A stretch of DNA of 64,000 nt. It comes from Pseudomonas tructae. GTDB taxonomy: Bacteria > Pseudomonadota > Gammaproteobacteria > Pseudomonadales > Pseudomonadaceae. Position 1 is the stretch's first letter; each line of letters opens with the position of its first letter. Under the pieces are notes generated by a model, which searched no databases, was not told the origin of the DNA, and saw only the letters and a list, made by a program, of their open reading frames with translations. The stretch lies in NCBI RefSeq assembly GCF_004214895.1, contig NZ_CP035952.1, positions 2,552,501 through 2,616,500 on the forward strand, given 5' to 3'. Positions 53,702-64,000 of this stretch are shown one piece after another. A program made the position numbers and the translations under genes.

Positions 53702-54976
53702 TCAGGACGCTTCGCGATAAGGATTGCGCGGGTCATGCAGCCAGTCGAGGAACGGCTTGCCGGTGTCCTGCGGGACCATCTCGATGCAGTCCTGTACCGG
53801 GCAGGTGATCTGGCACAGGTTGCAGCCCACGCACTCGGCGTCGATCACTTCATAGCGGTGGCTGCCGTCGGCCTGTTTGAGGTTGGTGATGGCCTGGTGC
53901 GAGGTGTCTTCACAGGCGATGTGGCAGCGACCACAGTTGATGCACGCCTGCTGGTCGATTTTGGCCACCACCTGGTAGTTGATGTCCAGGTACTTCCAGT
54001 CGGTGGTGTGGCCCACGGCGCGGCCCTGGAATTGCTTGAGGCTGCGGTAGCCCTGGCTGTCCATCCAGCGCGAGAGGCCGTCCTTCATGTCTTCGACGAT
54101 GCGAAAACCATGCAGCATTGCCGCCGTGCATACCTGCACAGCGCCACAGCCCAGGGCGACGAACTCGGCAGCGTCACGCCAGCTGCCGATGCCGCCGATA
54201 CCGCTGATCGGTAGGCCCTGGGTGGCCGGGTCGCGGGCGATTTCGGCGACCATGTTCAGGGCGATCGGTTTGACCGCCGAACCGCAGTAGCCACCGTGGG
54301 TGCTCATGTCGCCAACGATCGGCAGGGCGACCATGCGTTCGAGGTCGACGCTGGTGATCGAGTTGATGGTGTTGATCAGCGACACCGCGTCGGCGCCACC
54401 GCGATGGGCGGCGCGGGCCGACTGGCGGATGTCGGTGATGTTGGGTGTCAGCTTGACGATCACCGGCAGCGAGCAGTGGCTCTTGCACCAGCGGGTGACC
54501 TGCTCGACGTACTCCGGCACCTGGCCGACCGCTGCGCCCATGCCGCGTTCGGGCATGCCGTGGGGGCAGCCGAAGTTCAGTTCTATCCCGTCGGCGCCGG
54601 TGGCCTCGACCAGTGGCAGGATGGCTTTCCACGATTCCTCGACGCACGGCACCATCAGCGACACGATCAGCGCACGGTCGGGCCAGTCCTTCTTCACCTG
54701 GGTGATTTCGCGCAGGTTGATCGCAAGCGAACGGTCGGTGATCAGTTCGATGTTGTTGATGCCCATGACCTCGCGGTTGACCCCGTAGTGCGCCGAATAG
54801 CGCGAGGAGACGTTGACCGCGGCGGGGTCTTCGCCCAGGGTTTTCCAGACCACGCCCCCCCAGCCGGCCTGGAAGGCGCGGACCACGTTGTAGGCTTTGT
54901 CGGTGGGCGGTGCGGAGGCCAGCCAGAACGGGTTGGGCGCCTTGATGCCAGCGAATTCGATCGACAGGTCAGCCAT
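53702..54976 (-). CDS. preA: NAD-dependent dihydropyrimidine dehydrogenase subunit PreA
   Basis: A 424-residue catalytic subunit that reduces uracil or thymine to the dihydro form. The FMN-binding barrel starts MADLSIEFAGIKAPNPFWLASAPPTDK. The C-terminal ferredoxin domain has two CxxCxxCxxxC clusters (CINCGRCHIAC and CVGCNLCQITC). Two adjacent ATG codons (54979 and 54976) follow GGAGG; the second has the better spacing. The gene overlaps the preT stop, so PreT and PreA are co-translated. This is the first step of the reductive pyrimidine pathway. Confidence 0.9.
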   Translation of the reverse strand: MADLSIEFAGIKAPNPFWLASAPPTDKAYNVVRAFQAGWGGVVWKTLGEDPAAVNVSSRYSAHYGVNREVMGINNIELITDRSLAINLREITQVKKDWPDRALIVSLMVPCVEESWKAILPLVEATGADGIELNFGCPHGMPERGMGAAVGQVPEYVEQVTRWCKSHCSLPVIVKLTPNITDIRQSARAAHRGGADAVSLINTINSITSVDLERMVALPIVGDMSTHGGYCGSAVKPIALNMVAEIARDPATQGLPISGIGGIGSWRDAAEFVALGCGAVQVCTAAMLHGFRIVEDMKDGLSRWMDSQGYRSLKQFQGRAVGHTTDWKYLDINYQVVAKIDQQACINCGRCHIACEDTSHQAITNLKQADGSHRYEVIDAECVGCNLCQITCPVQDCIEMVPQDTGKPFLDWLHDPRNPYREAS

Positions 54977-56343
54977 CATGCAGCCTCCACATTGAGCATC
55001 AGGTGTGCATGCATGGCCTCGGCGGCCAGCTTGCCGTGCTGCACGGCCTGGACCGTGAGGTCCTGGCCGAGCTGGGTGCAGTCGCCACCGGCATACACGC
55101 CGGGCAGGCTGGTGCGCAGTTGTTCGTCGACACGAATGCGTTCGCCGTCGCGGGCCAGTTGCTGGCCGCTGCTGTCACTCAAGGCGCTGTTATCGAACGT
55201 CTGGCCGATGGCTTTGAAAATGGCATCGGCGGCCAGCTCGAAGGTTTCCCCGCTGGCTTGCAGGCGCCCGTCAACCATCCTCGTGCGGGCAAAGCGCATC
55301 CCGCGCACCCGGCCCTGATCGTCGAGCAAGACTTCCTCGGGCTGGGCCCAGGTCAGCAGGCGCACCTGGTTTTGCTTGGCGATGTGTTGCTCGTGCTCGG
55401 TGGCGCCCATGTCCTCGACACCACGGCGGTACACCAGGTTGACATCGCGCGCGCCGAGGCGGGCCATTTGCACGGCCATGTCGATGGCGGTGTTGCCGGC
55501 GCCGAGGACGATGCAGCGCTCGGCGAGCGGCAGGCTGGTGAGGTCGTCGGCCTGGCGCAGTTCGCGGATGTAGTGGGTGGCGGCGAGCATGCCCGGCGCG
55601 GCCTCGTTGGTCAGGCCCAGCTGGCGCACGGCATTGAGGCCCAGGCCAAGGAACACCGCGTCGAATTGCTGTTGCAGCTCGGCCAGGCTGAGGTTGTCGC
55701 CCAGCACCTGGCCGTGGCGGATTTCGATGCCACCGATCTGCAGGACGAAGTCCACTTCACGCTGGGCGAAGTCGTCCACCAGCTTGTACTTGGCGATCCC
55801 GTATTCATTGAGGCCACCGGCTTTTTCCCGGGCTTCGAAGATCACCACCTCATGACCGTGCCAGGCCAGTCGGTGGGCGCAGGACAACCCCGCAGGGCCT
55901 GCGCCGACCACGGCAATGCGCTTGCCGGTGCTGGCAGCGCGCTGGAACGGGTGCTGGGCAAACTCGGCATGGTCCACGGCATAGCGCTGCAACAGGCCGA
56001 TCAGCACCGGCGCGCATTCCTGGTGATGGTTGCGCACGCAGGCCTGCTGGCAGAGGATCTCGGTGGGGCAGACCCGCGCGCAACTGCCGCCGAGGATGTT
56101 GGCCGAGAGGATTTTCTGCGCGGCGCCCTGGACGTTCTCCTGGTGGATGTTGCGGATGAACGAGGGAATGTCGATCTCGCTGGGGCAGGCGTTGACGCAC
56201 GGAGCATCGAAGCAGTACAGGCAGCGTGAGGCTTCCAGGGTGGCCTGGCGGGCGTTCAGCGGCGGGGCCAGGTCGCTGAAGTGCTCGGCGAGGGTGGCGT
56301 TGCTTTGCGACGGTCGGGGGAGGTGGTTGAGGGCATCGATCAC
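54976..56343 (-). CDS. preT: NAD-dependent dihydropyrimidine dehydrogenase subunit PreT
   Basis: A 455-residue FAD/Fe-S subunit that passes electrons from NADH to PreA. The start is taken as GTG at 56343 (VIDALNHLPRPSQSN) with GAGGAAA upstream; the frame continues to 56397 but only through REP sequence. An N-terminal cysteine-rich region (CLYCFDAPCVNACPSEIDIPSF and CARVCPTEILCQQACVR) precedes the FAD motif VVGAGPAGLSCAHRLAWHG and the NADH motif VLGAGNTAIDMAVQMARLGA. AGGDCTQLGQDLTV is near the end. Confidence 0.9.
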   Translation of the reverse strand: MIDALNHLPRPSQSNATLAEHFSDLAPPLNARQATLEASRCLYCFDAPCVNACPSEIDIPSFIRNIHQENVQGAAQKILSANILGGSCARVCPTEILCQQACVRNHHQECAPVLIGLLQRYAVDHAEFAQHPFQRAASTGKRIAVVGAGPAGLSCAHRLAWHGHEVVIFEAREKAGGLNEYGIAKYKLVDDFAQREVDFVLQIGGIEIRHGQVLGDNLSLAELQQQFDAVFLGLGLNAVRQLGLTNEAAPGMLAATHYIRELRQADDLTSLPLAERCIVLGAGNTAIDMAVQMARLGARDVNLVYRRGVEDMGATEHEQHIAKQNQVRLLTWAQPEEVLLDDQGRVRGMRFARTRMVDGRLQASGETFELAADAIFKAIGQTFDNSALSDSSGQQLARDGERIRVDEQLRTSLPGVYAGGDCTQLGQDLTVQAVQHGKLAAEAMHAHLMLNVEAA

Positions 56344-56373
56344 GGTGGTTTCCTCTTTTTTTATTTTTTTTTG

Positions 56374-56437
56374 ATCGCGGGGCAAGCCCGCTCCCACAGC
56401 CTGGGTGGTGTCTGTGGGAGCGGGCTTGCCCCGCGAT
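56374..56437. repeat. REP inverted pair
   Basis: Units ATCGCGGGGCAAGCCCGCTC and GTGGGAGCGGGCTTGCCCCG are inverted with a 22-base spacer, in the 100-bp gap between the dihydropyrimidinase and preT genes. Confidence 0.88.
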
Positions 56438-56443
56438 GCTTTT

Positions 56444-58220
<1,777 letters not shown>

Positions 58221-59708
58221 ATGCAGCAGACCAGATCGCAGGTGAGCGAACGCGACGGCTTGTATGAACTCGACGCCGGCAGCGACGTCCTCGACAGCCC
58301 CCGGTACAACCACGACATCGCCCCGACCAAGGTGCGCGAGCGCACCTGGAACAAATGGCACATCACTGCGCTGTGGGTCGGCATGTCGATCTGCGTGCCG
58401 ACCTATACCCTGGGTGGTGTACTCACCGCCTATTTCGGCCTGAGCGTGGGCGAAGCACTGCTGGCGATCCTGCTGGCCAACACCGTAGTGCTGATCCCGC
58501 TGACCCTGAATGCCTTTCCCGGCACCAAGTACGGCATCCCTTTCCCGGTGCTGCTGCGCTCGTCATTCGGCATCATTGGCTCCAATGTGCCGTGCCTGAT
58601 CCGCGCCTTGGTGGCCTGTGGCTGGTTCGGTATCCAGACCATGTTTGGCGGCCTGGCCATTCACCTGTTCCTCGGCTCGCTGTCGGCGGACTGGAAAGCC
58701 CTGGGCGGCACCGGCGAGGTGATCGGCTTCATGCTGTTCTGGTGCCTCAACCTGTGGGTGGTGTTGCGTGGCGCCGAATCGATCAAGTGGCTGGAAACCC
58801 TGTCGGCGCCGCTGCTGGTGCTGGTCGGTGCCGGGTTGCTGGTGTGGGCCTTGCCCAACGTCTCGATCAGTGAGCTGATGGCCCAGCCGCCCAAGCGCCC
58901 CGAAGGCGCCAGTGTGTATGGTTACTTTTTTGCCGGCTTGACCGCCATGGTCGGTTTCTGGGCCACCTTGTCGCTGAACATTCCCGACTTCAGCCGTTAT
59001 GCGAAAAGCCAGAAGGACCAGATCCTCGGGCAGATCTTCGGCCTGCCGCTGACCATGTTCCTGTTCGCCGCCCTGGGCGTGGTGCTGACTGCAGCCTCTG
59101 CCTCGCTGGTGGGCCAGACCGTGTCCGACCCGGTCAGCCTGATCGGGCATATCCAGAGCCCGGTGTGGGTGGCGCTGGCCATGGCCCTGATCATCATCGC
59201 CACGCTGTCGACCAACACCGCGGCGAACATCGTCTCGCCGACCAACGACTTCCAGAACCTGGCGCCGAAATGGATCGGTCGCACCACGGCGGTGCTGCTC
59301 ACCGGCCTGGTGGGCTTGCTGTTGATGGGCCACGAATTGCTGAAAAAGCTCGGCTGGATCGTCAGTGAGGTGAGCCTGGAGAGCGTCTATTCCAACTGGC
59401 TGCTGGGCTATTCCAGCCTGCTCGGGCCGATTGCCGGGATCATGGTGGTGGACTACTTCATCACTCGCAAACAGACCCTGGACCTGGCCGGCCTGTACCG
59501 CGACGACGTTTACCCGGCCTGGAACGCCGCCGGCTTCATCGCCTTCGGTGTGCCGGTGGCGCTGACCCTTCTGTCGCTGCACAGCACCGCCTTCAGCTGG
59601 TTCTACGACTTTGGCTGGTTCACCGGCTCCGCCCTGGGCGGGCTGATCTACTACGGCCTTGGCAGCCTCAGGGCGGCCCGCGCGACCAATCTCAAACCTA
59701 CCGTGTAA
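58221..59708 (+). CDS. NCS1-family nucleobase/hydantoin transporter
   Basis: A 495-residue 12-helix symporter of the nucleobase:cation symporter-1 family. The ATG at 58221 (MQQTRSQVSERDGLYELDAGS) with GGAGCGGCC is chosen over an upstream in-frame start. Motifs include SICVPTYTLGGVLTAYFGLSVGEALL in helix 1, NAFPGTKYGIPFPVLLRSSFGIIGSNVPCLIRALVACGWFGIQT and FWATLSLNIPDFSRYAKSQKDQ. Context suggests uptake of uracil, thymine, dihydropyrimidines or hydantoins. It is followed by the amidohydrolase gene after 45 bp. Confidence 0.87.
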   Translation: MQQTRSQVSERDGLYELDAGSDVLDSPRYNHDIAPTKVRERTWNKWHITALWVGMSICVPTYTLGGVLTAYFGLSVGEALLAILLANTVVLIPLTLNAFPGTKYGIPFPVLLRSSFGIIGSNVPCLIRALVACGWFGIQTMFGGLAIHLFLGSLSADWKALGGTGEVIGFMLFWCLNLWVVLRGAESIKWLETLSAPLLVLVGAGLLVWALPNVSISELMAQPPKRPEGASVYGYFFAGLTAMVGFWATLSLNIPDFSRYAKSQKDQILGQIFGLPLTMFLFAALGVVLTAASASLVGQTVSDPVSLIGHIQSPVWVALAMALIIIATLSTNTAANIVSPTNDFQNLAPKWIGRTTAVLLTGLVGLLLMGHELLKKLGWIVSEVSLESVYSNWLLGYSSLLGPIAGIMVVDYFITRKQTLDLAGLYRDDVYPAWNAAGFIAFGVPVALTLLSLHSTAFSWFYDFGWFTGSALGGLIYYGLGSLRAARATNLKPTV

Positions 59709-59753
59709 CCGCCATGGCCCGCAGAGGCCAGGCCCGTGATGCAGGAGAGAATC

Positions 59754-61037
59754 ATGCAAACCGCTCAGGACGTTCTGCAATCGACTCAGCGCCATATCAA
59801 CGGCGACCGCTTGTGGCAATCGCTGATGGACCTGGCCAGGCTCGGCGCCACGGTCAAGGGCGGCGTCTGCCGGCTTGCCCTGACCGACCTGGATCGCCAG
59901 GCCCGCGACCTGTTCGTCAAATGGACCGAGGAGGCCGGTTGTACGGTCACGATTGATGGCGTCGGCAATATCTTCGCCCGCCGCCCGGGGCGCAACCCGC
60001 AACTGCCGCCGGTGATGACCGGCAGCCATATCGACACCCAGCCCACCGGCGGCAAATTCGACGGCTGCTTTGGCGTGCTGGCCGGCCTTGAAGTGCTGCG
60101 CACCCTCAATGACCTCAAGGTAGAAACCGAAGCGCCGCTGGAAGTAGTGGTGTGGACCAACGAGGAAGGCTCGCGCTTTGCCCCGTGCATGATGGGCTCG
60201 GGGGTGTTTGCACAGAAGTTCACCCTGGAGCAGACCCTGGCCAAGACCGATGCCGAGGGCATCACGGTGGGCGAGGCGCTCAATGCCATTGGCTATGCCG
60301 GGCCACGGGCGGTCAGCGGCCATCCGGTAGGGGCGTATTTCGAAGCGCATATCGAGCAGGGGCCGATCCTTGAAGACCAGCACAAGACCATCGGCGTGGT
60401 GTTGGGGGCATTGGGACAGAAGTGGTTCGACCTGACCCTGCGCGGCGTCGAGGCCCATGCCGGGCCCACGCCCATGCACCTGCGCAAGGATGCCCTGGTC
60501 GGCGCCAGTGCGGTGGTGGCGGCGGTCAATCGCGTGGCCCTGGAGCATCAACCCCATGCCTGTGGCACGGTCGGTTGCCTGCAGGCTTACCCGGGGTCGC
60601 GCAACGTGATCCCGGGCGAGGTGCGCATGACCCTGGATTTTCGTCACCTGGAGCCGGCGCGGCTGGACTCGATGATTGCCCAGGTCAAGGATGTCATCAG
60701 CAGCACGTGCCAGCAGCATGGGCTGACCCACAGCCTGACGCCGACAGCGGACTTCCCGCCGTTGTACTTCGACCAGGGCTGCGTGGAGGCGGTGCGTAGC
60801 GCGGCCAAGGGCTTGGGGCTTTCGCACATGGATATCGTCAGTGGCGCCGGGCATGATGCGATCTTTGTCGCTGAATTGGGGCCTGCCGGGATGATTTTCG
60901 TGCCTTGTGAAGGCGGCATCAGCCACAACGAGATCGAGAATGCCGCGCCGCAAGACCTGGCCGATGGCTGCGCGGTGCTGTTGCGCTCGATGCTGGCAGC
61001 GGCGCAGGCGGTGGCGCGGGGCAGGGAGGCGGCTTAG
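59754..61037 (+). CDS. Zn-dependent N-carbamoyl-beta-alanine amidohydrolase (M20/HyuC-like)
   Basis: A 427-residue M20-family hydrolase that removes the carbamoyl group to release beta-alanine, NH3 and CO2, the third step of pyrimidine degradation. The start ATG at 59754 has AGGAG upstream. Metal and catalytic motifs are GSHIDTQPTGGKFDGCFGVLAG, WTNEEGSRFAPCMMGSGVF, HIEQGPIL and SGAGHDAIF. A close family member acts on allantoate or carbamoyl amino acids, but the cluster favours carbamoyl-beta-alanine. It lies downstream of the transporter on the same strand. Confidence 0.87.
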   Translation: MQTAQDVLQSTQRHINGDRLWQSLMDLARLGATVKGGVCRLALTDLDRQARDLFVKWTEEAGCTVTIDGVGNIFARRPGRNPQLPPVMTGSHIDTQPTGGKFDGCFGVLAGLEVLRTLNDLKVETEAPLEVVVWTNEEGSRFAPCMMGSGVFAQKFTLEQTLAKTDAEGITVGEALNAIGYAGPRAVSGHPVGAYFEAHIEQGPILEDQHKTIGVVLGALGQKWFDLTLRGVEAHAGPTPMHLRKDALVGASAVVAAVNRVALEHQPHACGTVGCLQAYPGSRNVIPGEVRMTLDFRHLEPARLDSMIAQVKDVISSTCQQHGLTHSLTPTADFPPLYFDQGCVEAVRSAAKGLGLSHMDIVSGAGHDAIFVAELGPAGMIFVPCEGGISHNEIENAAPQDLADGCAVLLRSMLAAAQAVARGREAA

Positions 61038-61174
61038 GGGCCTGTCGCGGGGCACCGCCGGCGCTCGATCTCAAGGCCTGAAGGGTTTTTTTGTCGATGG
61101 CTTGCAGAGCGTATAAACTGCTCGCCACTTTGGCCGGTCGCTACCTGACCGGCACCTGAAACAAGAGAGTCGAG

Positions 61175-61882
61175 ATGGGCGCACAGTGGAAAGCCAAGCA
61201 TAGAGAAACCGCAGCCAACGCCAAAGGCAAGATCATGGGCAAGCTGTCCAAGGAGATCCAGATCGCTGCCAAGGCCGGTGCCGACCCGGACATGAACCCA
61301 CGCCTGCGCCTGGCCGTCGAACAGGCCAAGAAGGCCTCGATGACCCGCGAGACCCTGGAGCGGGCGATCCGCAAGGGTGCCGGCCTGGACGGCGATGCGG
61401 TGAACTACTCCGCTGTGACCTATGAAGGCTTTGCCCCGCATCAAGTGCCGCTGATCGTCGAGTGCCTGACCGATAACGTCAACCGCACCGTGGCGCAGAT
61501 CCGCGTACTGTTTCGCAAGGGCCAACTGGGTGCCTCGGGCTCGGTGGCCTGGGACTTCAACCATGTCGGCCTGATCGAAGCCACGCCGAACAGCCCTGAC
61601 GCCGACCCGGAAATGGCCGCCATCGAAGCCGGGGCCCAGGATTTTGCCGAAGGCGAAGAAGAGGGCGCGACCCTGTTCATCACCGACACCACCGACCTGG
61701 ATGCCGTGCAGAAAGCCCTGCCTGCTCAAGGTTTCACCGTGGTTTCGGCGAAAATCGGCTACACCCCGAAAAACCCGGTCAGCGGCCTGACCGACGAGCA
61801 GATGGCAGAGGTTGAAGCCTTCCTGGGCGCGATCGACGATAACGATGACGTGCAGAATGTCTACGTAGGTCTGGCGGGTTGA
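61175..61882 (+). CDS. YebC/PmpR family protein
   Basis: A 235-residue cytoplasmic protein of the YebC/PmpR family (DUF28), for which roles in transcription and translation elongation have been reported. Seen are [99 protein letters not shown] and the acidic C-terminus. It lacks the usual AGHSKW-type start of the housekeeping YebC (near ruvC in other genomes), so it is likely a paralogue. AAGAGAG lies upstream of the ATG. A REP pair follows. Confidence 0.82.
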   Translation: MGAQWKAKHRETAANAKGKIMGKLSKEIQIAAKAGADPDMNPRLRLAVEQAKKASMTRETLERAIRKGAGLDGDAVNYSAVTYEGFAPHQVPLIVECLTDNVNRTVAQIRVLFRKGQLGASGSVAWDFNHVGLIEATPNSPDADPEMAAIEAGAQDFAEGEEEGATLFITDTTDLDAVQKALPAQGFTVVSAKIGYTPKNPVSGLTDEQMAEVEAFLGAIDDNDDVQNVYVGLAG

Positions 61883-61901
61883 GGTAAGCCTTTCGGGCCT
61901 C

Positions 61902-61950
61902 ATCGCGGGGCAAGCCCGCTCCCACTGTGGGAGCGGGCTTGCCCCGCGAT
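61902..61950. repeat. REP inverted pair
   Basis: ATCGCGGGGCAAGCCCGCTC (61902-61921) and GAGCGGGCTTGCCCCGCGAT (61931-61950) are exact inverse complements. They form a palindrome that ends on the base before the stop codon of the kinase gene. Confidence 0.9.
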
Positions 61951-63243
61951 TCAGACGCCGCGAAGTTGCTGACAAACCTCGGCAAACGCCGGTCGGCGCA
62001 TCACCTCAACCTGCACACACGCCTGCTGCACCGCGCGCAAAACCTCGCAATCCTCCTCGCAACACGCCAGCAACTCCCCCAGCAACACCCCGAACGCCAG
62101 CACTTCGATCCTCTGCAACGCGGCGGCTGCCACGCTGCCATCAAGCGGATGGAACGACGCCGCACCAAAATCCCCCAGCAAGCAATCGCCATCCTCATCA
62201 CACAGCACGTTGTGCGCATACAGGTCGCCATGGGTGATGCCATGCCCGTGCAGGTGCGCACCGACCGAGGCAAGTCCACAGGCCAGGCGCCGTACGCAGG
62301 CCAGGCTCAAGCGCCGCTGCGGCGGATAGCAATCGCGGGTGCACGAGTCCAGGCTCGGCGGCCCGGCGAGGTTGAACCAGCTCGGCTCGATCAACTGCAT
62401 CACCAGCGCCGGTAGTTGCTGCGGGTGGTTGTCGATGCGCCCGGCCAGGCGCACCAGTTGCGGATGATCGCCCGCCGCAATGCAGGCGCTCATTTCGTTG
62501 AGCGGCAAGCCGTCGCTGGTGATCTCGCCCTTGTACAGCTTGACCGCCACCGGCGCGCTCTGCTGTTGCCAGCGGGCCTGGTGGATGACCCCGGACGCGC
62601 CCTGGCCCAACACCTGTTCAAGCGTGATGTGCTGCCAGTCAACGACCTGGCAATGGCCTGGATCTGCCGGCGTGCAGAAACCCGCCGCCATGGGGTTGCC
62701 GGCGTACGCCAGCCAGGCCAGGCGCGGCATTTGCAGCAGCCACTGGGGCAGGGCCGGCAAGCGGTTGGCGGACAGGCGCAGCAGCTCGAGCCTGGTGCAG
62801 CGTGCAAGGGCCGCCGGCAGTTCACTCAAGCGGTTACCGGCCAACATCAGCTTTTGCAGCTCGCTGCAGTTGCCCAGCGCCTCGGGCAAGGTCTCGATGC
62901 GGTTATCGGTCAGCACCAGGGCGCGCAAGCGCGGCGGCAGGGCGGCGGCGCTGACCTGCTCGATCTGGTTGCCCTTGAAGCCGACCATTTCCAGCATCGG
63001 GCACTGGCCGATGCTTTCGGGTAAATGGCGAAAGCGGTTTTGCGAGCAGAACAACACTTTGAGCTTGTGCAGGCGGCCCAGGTCCTCGGGCAAGTCGCTC
63101 AGGCGGTTACCGGTCAGGTTGAGCACTTGCAGGCTGTCGGCCAGGTCGAAAATTTCCCGCGGGAACTGCTTCAGTCCGCAGGCCAGGTCGAGGCGGGAGA
63201 TGCCCGCCAGGCGGCCGGCTTTGAGGTCTTCAAGGGTATGCAT
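61951..63243 (-). CDS. Leucine-rich-repeat / serine-threonine protein kinase fusion
   Basis: A 430-residue protein. Residues 30-185 hold about seven LRRs of the LxxLxLxxNxLxxLP type (for example LQVLNLTGNRLSDLP and LQKLMLAGNRLSELP). From 208 on lies a protein kinase-like domain: glycine-rich loop GQGASGVIH, K235 in VAVKLYK, E250 in LNEM, HGDLYAHN with D340 and N345, and D358 in LGDFGAAS. All catalytic residues are present, so kinase activity is plausible. No signal or membrane segment is seen, so it should be cytoplasmic. The target is unknown. It is divergent from prpE. Confidence 0.78.
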   Translation of the reverse strand: MHTLEDLKAGRLAGISRLDLACGLKQFPREIFDLADSLQVLNLTGNRLSDLPEDLGRLHKLKVLFCSQNRFRHLPESIGQCPMLEMVGFKGNQIEQVSAAALPPRLRALVLTDNRIETLPEALGNCSELQKLMLAGNRLSELPAALARCTRLELLRLSANRLPALPQWLLQMPRLAWLAYAGNPMAAGFCTPADPGHCQVVDWQHITLEQVLGQGASGVIHQARWQQQSAPVAVKLYKGEITSDGLPLNEMSACIAAGDHPQLVRLAGRIDNHPQQLPALVMQLIEPSWFNLAGPPSLDSCTRDCYPPQRRLSLACVRRLACGLASVGAHLHGHGITHGDLYAHNVLCDEDGDCLLGDFGAASFHPLDGSVAAAALQRIEVLAFGVLLGELLACCEEDCEVLRAVQQACVQVEVMRRPAFAEVCQQLRGV

Positions 63244-63384
63244 GGGCGTGGCGACAGGCTCGAAATTGGACGGCGCCCATCATACCGGCAAGATGCGACT
63301 TAAGTCCCATGGCAGACTGGCCGCTGCAGTCCATACTCGAAGCTCGCCCTTTATTAATAACAACAAGTTCAGGGTTTCCAGTCG

Positions 63385-64000
63385 ATGACCTATCAGCACA
63401 GCTATGCCCGCTCCATCGCCGACCCCGCCAGTTTCTGGGCCGAACAGGCTGACCACCTGGCCTGGTACCGCAAGCCCCGACAAACCCTTAGTGAAAATGC
63501 CGATGGCAGCCACCAGTGGTTTGCCGACGGCCAGCTCAACAGCTGCTACCTGGCCCTCGATCATCAGATCGAGCAAGGCCGTGGCCAGCAGACTGCGCTG
63601 ATCTACGACTCGCCGGTGACCGGCAGCCAGCAACAGTACACCTACGCGCAATTGCGCGATGAGGTGGCGCGCCTGGCCGGGCTGTTGCGCGAGCTTGGGG
63701 TAGAGAAGGGCGACGGGGTGATCATCTACATGCCCATGGTGCCCCAGGCGGCCATGGCCATGCTCGCTTGCGCACGCATCGGCGCGGTGCATTCGGTGGT
63801 GTTCGGCGGCTTTGCCGCCAACGAGCTGGCCCTGCGCATCGACGATGCCCGGCCCACGCTGCTGCTCACCGCTTCCTGCGGGCTGGAGTTCGACCGGGTC
63901 ATCGAATACAAGCCGCTGGTCGATCGCGCCTTGCAACTGGCCACGCATCAGCCACGCCAGGTGTTGGTGTTGCAGCGCCCGCAAGCCCGCGCTGCGCTGC
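63385..64000 (+). CDS. prpE: Propionyl-CoA synthetase PrpE, 5' part (cut by the window)
   Basis: The first 205 codons of an acyl-CoA synthetase. The start MTYQHSYARSIADPASFWAEQADHLAWYRKP is the ACAS N-terminal motif typical of PrpE, which activates propionate with ATP and CoA. EKGDGVIIYMPMVPQAAMAMLACARIGAVHSVVFGGFAANELALRIDDARPTLLLTASCG is a core block shared by propionyl- and acetyl-CoA synthetases. The ATP-binding core and the acetylated lysine lie beyond the window. The gene stands alone in the visible part, divergent from the LRR-kinase gene. Confidence 0.75.
   Translation, partial: MTYQHSYARSIADPASFWAEQADHLAWYRKPRQTLSENADGSHQWFADGQLNSCYLALDHQIEQGRGQQTALIYDSPVTGSQQQYTYAQLRDEVARLAGLLRELGVEKGDGVIIYMPMVPQAAMAMLACARIGAVHSVVFGGFAANELALRIDDARPTLLLTASCGLEFDRVIEYKPLVDRALQLATHQPRQVLVLQRPQARAAL

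Noticed and set aside
56344..56397. N-terminal MGAGLPRD extension of preT
   Set aside because: MGAGLPRD is a translation of REP sequence and recurs at other REP sites in the window.
58563..61055. Very long minus-strand open frame of 830 codons over the transporter and amidohydrolase genes
   Set aside because: It is antisense to two well-recognised genes, has no family resemblance and reflects the GC-biased third codon positions.

Overview
The window looks like a chromosome segment of a Pseudomonas species of the putida/fluorescens type. The basis is high GC content, the recurrent Pseudomonas-style REP palindromes (core resembling GCGGGCTTGCCCCGCGAT in inverted pairs), and recognisable genus gene content (ohr/ohrR, reductive pyrimidine catabolism cluster, Roc-like signalling with chaperone/usher fimbriae, prpE). 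No rRNA, tRNA, CRISPR array, integrase or transposase was seen. Both edges cut genes: the 3' end of katG on the left and the 5' part of prpE on the right.

Region 1 to 11 kb is mostly housekeeping and stress genes: katG end, a UPF0149 protein, ohr with its MarR-type regulator, a DUF1444 protein, an amidase plus RidA pair, rlhA (23S rRNA hydroxylation, U32 family), a DUF3885 protein, a lipoprotein and a DUF1176 protein. Region 11 to 16.4 kb holds a compact type I secretion operon (HlyD-type adaptor, C39-peptidase ABC exporter, TolC-type outer membrane protein, each overlapping the next by 4 bp). Divergent from it is a 72-residue precursor with a textbook double-glycine leader. This is the best candidate here for an undescribed system, a microcin-like peptide or other exported small peptide. 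No immunity gene is visible.

Region 16.4 to 23.3 kb has a VOC protein, an STN-type TonB-dependent siderophore receptor, an Old Yellow Enzyme with a divergent LysR regulator and a clear LysR-type dyad, a second DUF1176 protein and an acetyltransferase. From 23.5 to 29.8 kb lies one 2086-codon gene for a repeat protein built from about 100-residue Ig-like modules. It shows an internal half-by-half duplication and no signal peptide.

From 29.9 to 50 kb every gene is on the minus strand: an Att-like lipoprotein/ABC export operon, a DUF4287 protein, a methyltransferase, a chaperone/usher fimbrial cluster (pilin, chaperone, usher), a Roc/Sad-like signalling set (two hybrid sensor kinases, a REC-EAL phosphodiesterase and a LuxR-type response regulator), a WG-repeat lipoprotein, a GNAT enzyme and a Bcr/CflA-type efflux pump. 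A 15-bp sequence occurs in the same orientation upstream of both the pilin operon and the first sensor kinase. It is a good candidate for the binding site of the local response regulator.

From 50 to 64 kb: a MocR-type regulator divergent from the efflux pump, a trans-aconitate methyltransferase, a DUF2784 protein, a LysE exporter, the reductive pyrimidine catabolic cluster (PreA, PreT, dihydropyrimidinase, NCS1 transporter, carbamoyl-amide hydrolase), a YebC-family protein, a leucine-rich-repeat/protein kinase fusion and the start of prpE. REP pairs occupy several intergenic spaces.
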